A DNA stretch of 64,000 nucleotides from JAADHX01 sp964569385. Lineage in GTDB: Bacteria > Actinomycetota > Acidimicrobiia > Acidimicrobiales > Poriferisodalaceae. Numbering within the stretch: the first letter of the stretch is position 1; the number at the start of each line of letters is the position of its first letter. Both the position numbers and the translations under genes were made by a program. The stretch is taken from the NCBI GenBank assembly GCA_964569385.1, contig CAZMUM010000006.1, positions 69,369-133,368 of the forward strand. Reading direction: 5' to 3'. Below are positions 25,609 through 32,893 of this stretch, piece by piece. A model generated the notes under the pieces. That model ran no database searches, was not told the DNA's origin, and was given only the letters and a program-made list of their open reading frames with translations.

Positions 25609-26472
25609 GTTCGTAGTTCGCAACCTGGGAAACTTCTTGATCGGGTTCCCCGGAAACCGACCGGGTGGTCTGCTCATGAGCCTGATCCTGACCGCGGTCG
25701 GGTTTTCCCTTGGCTTGGCCGTGGCCCTCGTTGTGGCCGCCACCCGAGACGCCAGATCGAGGGCCGTGCGGGCGGTTACCGCCGCATACATCCGCGTCGT
25801 TAGCGGCATCCCCCTAATTCTCTTGCTCCTGTTGACCCATCAGCTCATGGCGGGGCGAACAGTGCCAGGCCTTGACCCAGCTTTGACCTCGGCTCTGCTC
25901 ACGCTCGTGCTTTACAGCGGCGCCTACCAAGGCGACATCTTCGCGGCAGGATTTCGCGGCGTGCCCAATGGAGTAATCGAAGATGCCCGCCTACTCGGGT
26001 GCAAACCCTGGCAGGTGTTTGCGCTCGTCAAACTGCCGTACAGCCTCAGAGCCATGCGACCGGCGCTGCTCAGTCAGGCCATCACATTGTTCAAGGACTC
26101 CTCGGTCGTGGTCATCCTCGGTGTCGCCGACCTCACAACCACGGCCCGAATAGCACTGGGCTCCGACGTCACTAATGCTCCTCACTGGGTTGCTACCTAC
26201 CTCACCGTCGGCGTCATCTACTTCTTGGTAGNNNNNNNNNNNNNNNNNNNNNNNNNNNNNNNNNNNNNNNNNNNNNNNNNNNNNNNNNNNNNNNNNNNNN
26301 NNNNNNNNNNNNNNNNNNNNNNNNNNNNNNNGCTCCTCACTGGGTTGCTACCTACCTCACCGTCGGCGTCATCTACTTCTTGGTAGCTCTGACACTGTCT
26401 CGTGCTGCTCACCGCTGGGAGCAGGCCTCACCCAGCCGAGGTTCGGTCAGAGCCGCGTCGCGAGCGGGCTGA
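25595..26472 (+). CDS. Amino-acid ABC transporter permease, split by artificial scaffold gap
   Basis: Start GTG 25595 has GGGAAGGG upstream and overlaps the first permease by 14 bp. The HisM-type EAA loop is EDARLLGCKPWQVFALVKLP. The frame reaches VGVIYFLV at 26231 and then 100 Ns. The same 55 bases reappear after the gap. Removing the Ns and one copy (155 bases) joins VIYFLV to ALTLSRAAHRWEQ and ends at TGA 26470-26472, giving an intact 240-residue permease of normal length. As deposited, the frame after the Ns is shifted and a false C-terminus would be predicted. Confidence 0.88.
26177..26231. repeat. 55-bp duplication, left copy at gap
   Basis: These 55 bases are identical to 26332-26386 on the other side of the N run. 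An exact 55-base overlap is what two de Bruijn contigs ending at the same node with k=55 would show, so this is most likely an assembly artefact and not a biological repeat. Confidence 0.9.
26232..26331. other. 100-N scaffold gap (probably empty)
   Basis: Exactly 100 Ns mark a gap of arbitrary length. Because the flanks overlap by 55 bases and the permease frame closes perfectly after merging, the real distance is probably minus 55 bases, with no missing sequence. Confidence 0.95.
26332..26386. repeat. 55-bp duplication, right copy at gap
   Basis: This is the second copy of 26177-26231, directly after the Ns. One of the two copies should be removed when the contigs are joined. Confidence 0.9.
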
Positions 26473-26610
26473 CCGGCGGGAGCGCGCCAGGATCATTTGG
26501 GTGGCAGCCGACGCCGCGTCGTTGTCTAAATGTTCCGATTTGAAACTCGGGCGGTCTGATCGGTCGCCGCTAGAATCGCGCCGGATATCCCGATAAAGAC
26601 AGGACCCAAA

Positions 26611-27441
26611 ATGAGATCCTCTAAAGTTGTTGCTCTATTGCTAGTGGTCGCTCTGATCGCGGCCTCTTGCGGTAGCTCAGGCGGCGAAACTTCGACGCTC
26701 GACACTGTGAGCGACTCAGACACAGTGCGCATTGGAGTCCGCAACGACAATCCACCTATGAGTTTCATCGACGAGGACGGCGCGTGGGTTGGCTTCGACG
26801 TCGACCTCGCCCGCGCCATCGCCACCGAGCTCGACTTCGACCTCGAGCTGGTGGTAGTCGACGGCACCACTCGGATCAGCTTCCTCCAAGACGGTCAGGT
26901 AGACATGTCGGTGGCCAGCATGAACCACACCGTCAGCCGCGAAGAGGCCATCGACTTCAGCATCACCTACTTCTGGGACAACCAGTCGTTCCTTGTTCGA
27001 ACTGGGACTTATGAGTCGATCGATGACCTCTTTGGCCAGACCGTCGCCGCCAACGCGGGCAGCTCGGTAATCGATTCCTGGCAGGCGTACGTGAGTGCCC
27101 GCGGCGGGCCTGTGAGTGAGATTGTCGAGTTCGATGACAAACTCGCAGCCATGCAGGCGCTTCGCGATGGTGCAGTCGAGGGGTATTCCGAGGACAACAT
27201 CACCCTTCTGTCGCTGGCGGCTGGCGATCCTGGTCTGACCCTGCTGCCCGGCGGTCACAACCGGGTGCAGTTTGGCATCGGTGTGGCCGAGAACGACTCC
27301 GACTGGCGAGACCAAGTCAACCTTGCGCTCCAGGGCATCTGGCGCAACGGCACCTATCAGACCCTCTACGACCGGTGGTTTGTTGGTGCCGAGCGCATCA
27401 TCGATCTACCGCTCGGAGGTGAGATGGAACTGTGGCCGTAA
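26611..27441 (+). CDS. ABC transporter solute-binding lipoprotein (SBP_bac_3)
   Basis: This 276-residue lipoprotein has signal peptide and lipobox AASC (Cys20). The family-3 amino acid-binding fold shows VRIGVRNDNPPMSFIDEDG, GFDVDLARAIA, VDMSVASMNHTVSREEAIDFS and a Cys-free C-lobe ending in YQTLYDRWFVGAE. Acidic and aromatic residues in the N-lobe fit a polar amino acid ligand. The start is ATG 26611 behind ACAGGA. It follows the second permease after 138 bp and overlaps the ATPase gene by 10 bp, so all belong to one transporter. Confidence 0.88.
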   Translation: MRSSKVVALLLVVALIAASCGSSGGETSTLDTVSDSDTVRIGVRNDNPPMSFIDEDGAWVGFDVDLARAIATELDFDLELVVVDGTTRISFLQDGQVDMSVASMNHTVSREEAIDFSITYFWDNQSFLVRTGTYESIDDLFGQTVAANAGSSVIDSWQAYVSARGGPVSEIVEFDDKLAAMQALRDGAVEGYSEDNITLLSLAAGDPGLTLLPGGHNRVQFGIGVAENDSDWRDQVNLALQGIWRNGTYQTLYDRWFVGAERIIDLPLGGEMELWP

Positions 27442-28226
27442 GCCTTTCGCTTTCTGACATCACTGTGGACACACCATCGGGCGTCCGCGCCATCGACAGC
27501 GTCACCTTGTCGGTCCATGAGGGCGAACGCATGGTTCTGCTCGGCCCATCGGGGTCGGGCAAGACCACAACCCTCAGAGCCATTGCGGGTTTAGTACAGC
27601 CAACCAGCGGCGATATTCTGTTCAACGGCGAGTCGGTCTTGGCGGTTCCGCCCGAGCGTCGCGAGGTAGCAATGGTGTTCCAGGATCCCACCTTGTTCCC
27701 GTATAAGACCGTCGGCGAGAACGTGGGGTTCGGGCTACGAATACGCCGCGTCGGGGTCGCGGAGCGTCGCGAACGGGTAGCTGAGGCGCTGGCCAGTGTG
27801 CAGTTGCCCGGGTTCGAAGACAAATGGACCGACGAAATCTCCGGCGGCGAACGCCAGCGGGTAGCGCTGGCCCGCTCCTTGGTGTTGCGGCCCAAGGTCC
27901 TGCTGTTGGACGAGCCGCTAACGAGCCTCGACCCATCGTTGCGCGAGGAGTTGGCGGCACTTATCTGTCGCATACAGCGCAACTGGTCTATAACCACTGT
28001 CATGGTTACCCATGACCTTGGTGAGGCCACCGCAGTCGCCGACCGCATCGCCTTGTTGATGGATGGGCAGATCCGCCAGATCGGCTGCCCCAGAGAGTTT
28101 TACGAAGAACCCGCCGACGCCGCGGTTGCCAGCTTCTTCGGGACCAATAGAACACGCGCCATCGACCAAACGACCACCGTGTCCACACCGAGCCTGACCC
28201 AGAAAGAATGGACCAAATATGACTGA
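27432..28226 (+). CDS. ABC transporter ATPase (PotA/MalK-like subgroup)
   Basis: This 264-residue ATPase has Walker A GPSGSGKTTT (about 37-46), Q-loop VFQDP, signature SGGERQRVALA, Walker B VLLLDEP and H-loop VTHD. The text VPPERREVAMVFQDPTLFPYKTVGENVGFGL is characteristic of the PotA/MalK-like group, which usually serves spermidine, sulfate or sugar importers, not HisP-type ATPases. There is no C-terminal TOBE domain. It ends 8 bp inside the DoxX gene. Start is GTG 27432, overlapping the binding-protein stop. Confidence 0.87.
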   Translation: MAVSLSLSDITVDTPSGVRAIDSVTLSVHEGERMVLLGPSGSGKTTTLRAIAGLVQPTSGDILFNGESVLAVPPERREVAMVFQDPTLFPYKTVGENVGFGLRIRRVGVAERRERVAEALASVQLPGFEDKWTDEISGGERQRVALARSLVLRPKVLLLDEPLTSLDPSLREELAALICRIQRNWSITTVMVTHDLGEATAVADRIALLMDGQIRQIGCPREFYEEPADAAVASFFGTNRTRAIDQTTTVSTPSLTQKEWTKYD

Positions 28227-28716
28227 AGCCCCAAACATACTCAAGGGATCAGTCGGGGTGGCTCTCCTGCGGATCACCCTTGGAATAATTGTCCTGGTTG
28301 CGTGGTTCGAGAACCTCGACAAGGGTCTCTACACCGCCGACGGGTTCAAAGGATTCATGAACTACCTGTTCGACGAGAACGGCAACAACAGCAGCCTTGG
28401 CTTCTACAAATCGATCATCGACACAGTCGTGATCCCCCTCGCCGGGCCGTACGGCGTGTTCCAAGCGGTTATCGAACTGATACTCGCGCTCGCGTTGATT
28501 TTCGGGGTCGGGACTCGTTTGGCCAGCTTGGTTGCTGCGGTGTTCTTCGGGAACCTCTTCCTGGCATACTTCGGCGGCGAGGAGTGGATCTGGACCTACG
28601 TACTGCTATTCATGTCGGCGCTCGCCGTGTTCCTAGGATTCGGCGGCCGCAAGCTTGGCGTCGACGAATACCTCGTCCGCTCGAGAGGCGACTCTCCACG
28701 GAACATGGTCTGGTGA
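28219..28716 (+). CDS. DoxX/DoxD-like membrane protein
   Basis: This 165-residue protein has four hydrophobic segments (LLRITLGIIVLVAWFENLDKG, GVFQAVIELILALALIFGVG, LASLVAAVFFGNLFLAY, WTYVLLFMSALAVFLGF), the pattern of the DoxX superfamily. An extra loop after the first helix (DENGNNSSLGFYKSIIDTVV) resembles the thiosulfate:quinone oxidoreductase DoxD type. ATG 28219 overlaps the ATPase gene by 8 bp, so it is transcribed with the transporter. Its role there is unknown. Confidence 0.75.
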   Translation: MTEAPNILKGSVGVALLRITLGIIVLVAWFENLDKGLYTADGFKGFMNYLFDENGNNSSLGFYKSIIDTVVIPLAGPYGVFQAVIELILALALIFGVGTRLASLVAAVFFGNLFLAYFGGEEWIWTYVLLFMSALAVFLGFGGRKLGVDEYLVRSRGDSPRNMVW

Positions 28717-28783
28717 TTGACGACTCGACTACGCGGCTACGAGGTACTGGGCAGCCGGGTAGGTTCAGCGTGGTGGCCAGCCG

Positions 28784-30361
28784 ATGACATCGTTACTGAT
28801 CGCGGTCGGAATCGCTTACATGATTCTGACGTTGTGGCTCATCGCCTTTGGCGCCAACCTCATGTGGTTTTCGCTGATTGTCTGGCGGCGAGGTCGACTG
28901 CAACGCCTCGACGACACTAAGCCCGCAACGCTGACTGCAGAACTGCTAAAGACAGCACCGCGAGTGACGGTTCAGATCCCTATCTACAACGAACTTTATG
29001 TGTCCGAACGGGTGATTGCTGCCGTTTGCGCGCTCGACTATCCACGCGAGTTGATGCAGATCCAAGTCCTCGACGACTCCACTGATGCCACACGCGACAT
29101 CGTGGCTCGCGTCGTGGCCGACGCCAAGGCCCAACAGATTGACATTGTTCATATACATCGCACTGAGCGCGATGGCTACAAGGCAGGGGCACTGAAAAAC
29201 GGCATGCTCACCGCCACCGGCGAATTTCTAGCGATCTTCGACGCCGACTTTGTGCCCGAACCGGACTTTCTCATCCGGGCGTTGCCTTACTTCGACGACG
29301 ACAACGTCGCTTTCGTTCAGGGCCGCTGGGGCCACTTCAATCGCGATCAGTCATGGCTAACCCGAATTCAGTCACTGGCAATCGATGGCCATTTCATGGT
29401 CGAGCAAGCCTGCCGTGGGGTTCGGGGCTACTGGTTCAACTTCAACGGGACCGCAGGAATATGGCGCGCTGCCGCCATCGACGATGCCGGTGGCTGGCAG
29501 GCCAGGACTCTCACCGAAGACCTCGACCTCTCCTACCGTGCCCATCTTCGAGGCTGGCGCGGCCACTTCGTCGAAGACCTTGTGGTGCCAAGCGAGGTAC
29601 CGGCCCAAATGTCGGGGTTCAGACGCCAGCAGCATCGTTGGGCCCGTGGATCGCTCGAGTGCGCCAAGAAGTTGCTACCCGAGATCTGGAGATCAGACGA
29701 ACGGCTGGCTGTCAAATACCAGGCCACGATGCACCTCACGAGTTACGCGATCCATCTGCTGCTGTTCGGGGTGGCACTGCTCAATCCGTTCGTGGTTCTA
29801 GCGGCCCACGAATACCCACAATTTCGCACGTTCTTCGGGATCGCCTACCTATTCGCGGTGTTTTCCCTGGCGCCAATCCTGTTCTTCATCACCGGTCAGC
29901 GACAGCTAGGCAACCGCTGGTGGCGCCAACTCCACCGCATCGGGTCAGTTGCCCTCATCGGGCCCGGTTTGATGCTCAACACCGTTCGTGCCGCGTTCGA
30001 AATTTGGCGACGCCCAAACCCCGAGTTCGAACGGACCGCCAAATTCGGGCTCATGGAGGTTCGACCCGCCTCCGAACCTTGGACACAGAAGCGTTACCAG
30101 TTGGCACCAGATCGAATTGTCTTTGGCGAAGCGATCTTTGGTCTGTACAGCCTAGCAACCGCGGGTTTGGCGCTGAGGCACAACAATTGGGGCGTATTCA
30201 CCTATTCGGCGTGGTTCGGCATCGGGTTGTTAGCAGTAGCGGGTATATCGGTCGCTCAGACAGTTGCCCTGCGTCGACAGCGAACCGCGCGCGATGCACA
30301 ACGACGAGACGAGGACCGTGCCCTCGCCGGAACCGCCGGAACAGTCACCCGTACTTCATGA
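28784..30361 (+). CDS. Processive-type family 2 glycosyltransferase (cellulose synthase-like)
   Basis: This 525-residue membrane enzyme has a first membrane helix (residues 3-28), then a cytosolic GT-A domain with VQIPIYNE, the D residues LDDSTDAT and FDADFVP, TEDLDLSYRAHLRG and the QxxRW motif QQHRWARGS. Membrane helices follow (SYAIHLLLFGVALLNPFVVL and later). This is the layout of beta-mannan/cellulose synthase-like enzymes using a nucleotide-sugar. Its stop overlaps the next start by 4 bp. Together with the DUF2064 and GT2 genes it looks like a surface glycan or glycolipid pathway. Confidence 0.87.
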   Translation: MTSLLIAVGIAYMILTLWLIAFGANLMWFSLIVWRRGRLQRLDDTKPATLTAELLKTAPRVTVQIPIYNELYVSERVIAAVCALDYPRELMQIQVLDDSTDATRDIVARVVADAKAQQIDIVHIHRTERDGYKAGALKNGMLTATGEFLAIFDADFVPEPDFLIRALPYFDDDNVAFVQGRWGHFNRDQSWLTRIQSLAIDGHFMVEQACRGVRGYWFNFNGTAGIWRAAAIDDAGGWQARTLTEDLDLSYRAHLRGWRGHFVEDLVVPSEVPAQMSGFRRQQHRWARGSLECAKKLLPEIWRSDERLAVKYQATMHLTSYAIHLLLFGVALLNPFVVLAAHEYPQFRTFFGIAYLFAVFSLAPILFFITGQRQLGNRWWRQLHRIGSVALIGPGLMLNTVRAAFEIWRRPNPEFERTAKFGLMEVRPASEPWTQKRYQLAPDRIVFGEAIFGLYSLATAGLALRHNNWGVFTYSAWFGIGLLAVAGISVAQTVALRRQRTARDAQRRDEDRALAGTAGTVTRTS

Positions 30362-31035
30362 CCGCGTCGAAAGCCGTGCTGGTGATGGCCAAGCGGCCTC
30401 AGCCGGGGTCCACGAAGACGCGACTCGTGCCACCGCTCACCGCCCAAGAAGCCGCAGATCTGTACGAATGTTTCCTGATGGACGCCCTGGAACATGCGAG
30501 GTCAACGCCATCGGCCGTTCCGGTTGTGGCCGTCTGGCCCCCCGAGGCCACGACATACTTCGCGACGATCGCTCCCGACTTCAGCCAGGTGATCCAGCGA
30601 GGCGATTCGCTCGATGTGCGGCTCGACCACGCCCTCACCGAGTGCCTGGACAGAGGGTTTGATCACGTGGTGGCCATCAATAGCGACAGCCCCACTCTGC
30701 CCCACACTTTCATCGCCGATGCTTTCACCAGCCTCGCCGACGACGAGGTCGACATGGTGCTCGGCCCGGCCGACGACGGCGGCTACTACCTCATTGGTTG
30801 GAAGCGGGCTTACCCCGAACTTGTACGTGGCATCGAGATGTCGACGCCTCATGTGCTCGACGACACGCTCGCACTCGCGGACCGGTCCGGAGTGCGTGTA
30901 TCGCTGTTGAGGCCCTGGTACGACGTGGACGATGCCGCCGACTTGGGGCGTCTTGTGCTCGAATTCGGCCAACCTGGCGATCGGGGATTCCACAGCCGTA
31001 AGTTCCTGGCCGCAACCCACGTTGGCAAAGCGTGA
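30358..31035 (+). CDS. DUF2064 / TIGR04282 glycosyltransferase-like protein
   Basis: This 225-residue nucleotidyl/glycosyl-transferase-like protein has the family start VLVMAKRPQPGSTKTRL, INSDSPTLP and VLGPADDGGYYLIG. The family accompanies GT2 enzymes in many genomes but its reaction is not established. ATG 30358 overlaps the upstream GT2 stop by 4 bp, and its own stop overlaps the next GT2 gene by 4 bp, so the three form one operon. A longer upstream frame exists from 29353 but is antiparallel in content to the GT2 coding frame and is rejected. Confidence 0.85.
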   Translation: MTASKAVLVMAKRPQPGSTKTRLVPPLTAQEAADLYECFLMDALEHARSTPSAVPVVAVWPPEATTYFATIAPDFSQVIQRGDSLDVRLDHALTECLDRGFDHVVAINSDSPTLPHTFIADAFTSLADDEVDMVLGPADDGGYYLIGWKRAYPELVRGIEMSTPHVLDDTLALADRSGVRVSLLRPWYDVDDAADLGRLVLEFGQPGDRGFHSRKFLAATHVGKA

Positions 31036-31766
31036 CGGTTAAATGGCCGGGCGGGCCCCGGGTTGCGGTGATCGTGCCGGCATTGAACGAAGCTGGGAGC
31101 GTGGCGGGGCTTGTCGCCGATGTCTTGCAACAGGGTGTCGACTGGATTTTCGTAGTCGACAACGGATCGACCGACGCCACGGCGCGAATGGCAGCAGAGG
31201 CGGGGGCAATAGTGATTTCTGAACCCAGACGCGGCTACGGACATGCATGTTCAACCGGTTCAGCGGCTGCGCTAGACACCGGTGCCGACATACTTGTCTA
31301 TATCGACGCCGATCAGAGTTCGCGGGCCGACGAGATGGGGCTGATCCTGAAACCTATCGTCGACAACGAGGCCGACCTCGTGCTCGGGTCGCGGGTTCTG
31401 GGTCACATCGAGGGAGGCGCGATGGCTCCCCATCAGCGCTTCGGTAACTGGCTGGCCGCTCGGCTAATGAGGCGCCTTTATGGATTGAGCGTCACTGATC
31501 TCGGCCCGTATCGCGCCATTCGGGCCAGTACATTCGGCGCTCTCGATATGACCGAAATGACCTACGGATGGCCTTCGGAAATGATCGTGCAGTGCACCCG
31601 TTCGCACCAGCGTGTCGTCGAGGTCCCGGTCACATGGCGGGCCCGCCACGCCGGTCGATCAAAGGTGAGTGGCACCATCAAGGGCTCGGTTCTTGCCGGG
31701 TATCACATCCTCGGGGTGACGCTTCGCGGCGCCTGGCCGCGGGTTACTCGAAAACTTCGACGCTGA
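31032..31766 (+). CDS. Family 2 glycosyltransferase (DPM1/polyprenyl-phosphate type)
   Basis: This 244-residue soluble GT-A protein contains VAVIVPALNEAGSV, VVDNGSTDATA, PRRGYGHACSTG, YIDADQSSRADEM and GSRVLG. The last motif and the absence of membrane helices fit enzymes that make polyprenyl-phosphate sugars, which would supply the GT-C enzyme at 22440-23843. It is last in the three-gene operon. The start is GTG 31032. Donor sugar is not determined. Confidence 0.82.
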   Translation: MTVKWPGGPRVAVIVPALNEAGSVAGLVADVLQQGVDWIFVVDNGSTDATARMAAEAGAIVISEPRRGYGHACSTGSAAALDTGADILVYIDADQSSRADEMGLILKPIVDNEADLVLGSRVLGHIEGGAMAPHQRFGNWLAARLMRRLYGLSVTDLGPYRAIRASTFGALDMTEMTYGWPSEMIVQCTRSHQRVVEVPVTWRARHAGRSKVSGTIKGSVLAGYHILGVTLRGAWPRVTRKLRR

Positions 31767-31896
31767 CGGTGTCGATAGCTGAACCCACTGGTAGTTGACG
31801 ATGTCGCCGCCTCGATCAAGGTCTGATCGGCAGCACAGACCTTGCGTCGATCGATTGCTCGGCCCAGATTTTCGTGGTTCCCAGTAGGATCCTTTG

Positions 31897-32871
31897 ATGG
31901 CGCTTCGTACTTCTATCTGCGATTTGTTGGGTGTCAGGCACCCTCTTGGAAATGCGGGTATGGCAGGGGTCGCTGTGCCTAGGCTCTGTGCCGCGGTGGC
32001 TGAAGCCGGCGGTATCGGGACGGTCGCGCTGGCTGAATCGTCAGCCGATGAGGTGACAAAACTTGTCGCAGCGGTCAAGGTGCTGACGGATCAGCCGTTC
32101 AGCGCCAACTTCATTGCCTGGCTCATCGAGAACGATCCTGCGCCGTTGGATGCTGCGCTCGAAGCTGGCGTTGCCTCAATCACGGTCTCGTTCGCGGACC
32201 CTGGGTTATTCGTCGATCGCGTTCACGCAGCTGGATCGCTTTTGTTGTGCCAGGTGCAGACCGTTGAGGCTGCTCGGCGAGCGGCCGACGTTGGAGCCGA
32301 CGCGATAATTGCGCAGGGCCACGAGGCTGGCGGCCACACCGGTGTGGTACCGCTCTTGCCGTTACTCCCTCAGATCGTTGATGCTGTTGGCAAGGTCCCG
32401 GTGCTTGCTGCTGGCGGTATCGGCGATGGTCGTGGGCTCGCCGCGGTGCTGATGCTCGGCGCTCAGGGCGCGTTCATGGGAACACGTTTCCTTGCCTCAG
32501 ACGAAGCCGAGACTGCTTGGCCTCATCTGCCCGATCAGGTCTTGGCTGCGTCGGCTGACGATTCAGTCTGGACCACTGCGTTCGATATTGCTGGGGGAGG
32601 CGGGCGTTCGAACTGGCCAGATGGGATTGGCGCTCGTTCTATCCGCACGCCATGGATCGATCGCTGGGCCGGCCACGAGGACGAGCTAGCCGGTCGTCTG
32701 ACCAACGATGGCGACGCCGATCATGGTGAAGGAAACGACCCTACCCCTGCCTACGCTGGGCCGATTGCGGGCATGGTTACCCAACGCGAACCTGCCGCGA
32801 AGATCGTAACGTCGGTCATCGCGGGCGCTGCCGACGTTCTTGCGTCAAGTCAGGGTTGGCTCGCTCGATAG
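31897..32871 (+). CDS. Nitronate monooxygenase-family flavoprotein
   Basis: This 324-residue FMN-binding TIM barrel of the 2-nitropropane dioxygenase family has a substrate-side start LLGVRHPLGNAGMAGVA. QGHEAGGHTG is the conserved His loop, VPVLAAGGIGDGRG and LGAQGAFMGTRFLAS form the phosphate-binding end. The family oxidises alkyl nitronates such as propionate-3-nitronate, or includes trans-2-enoyl-ACP reductase-like members. ATG 31897 is preferred to TTG 31894. It stands alone, between the glycosyltransferase operon and the convergent secreted-protein pair. Confidence 0.85.
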   Translation: MALRTSICDLLGVRHPLGNAGMAGVAVPRLCAAVAEAGGIGTVALAESSADEVTKLVAAVKVLTDQPFSANFIAWLIENDPAPLDAALEAGVASITVSFADPGLFVDRVHAAGSLLLCQVQTVEAARRAADVGADAIIAQGHEAGGHTGVVPLLPLLPQIVDAVGKVPVLAAGGIGDGRGLAAVLMLGAQGAFMGTRFLASDEAETAWPHLPDQVLAASADDSVWTTAFDIAGGGGRSNWPDGIGARSIRTPWIDRWAGHEDELAGRLTNDGDADHGEGNDPTPAYAGPIAGMVTQREPAAKIVTSVIAGAADVLASSQGWLAR

Positions 32872-32893
32872 CTTCGCCTCACCGAACCCAGGG

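Noticed and set aside
26232..26412. Predicted protein running through the N stretch
   Set aside because: The frame after the gap is an artefact of unmerged overlapping contigs; the real frame is recovered by removing 155 bases.
29353..30357. Long upstream extension of the DUF2064 reading frame
   Set aside because: It lies in another frame of the GT2 gene, is rich in Arg/Pro/Ser and has no domain; ATG 30358 with the 4-bp overlap is the natural start.
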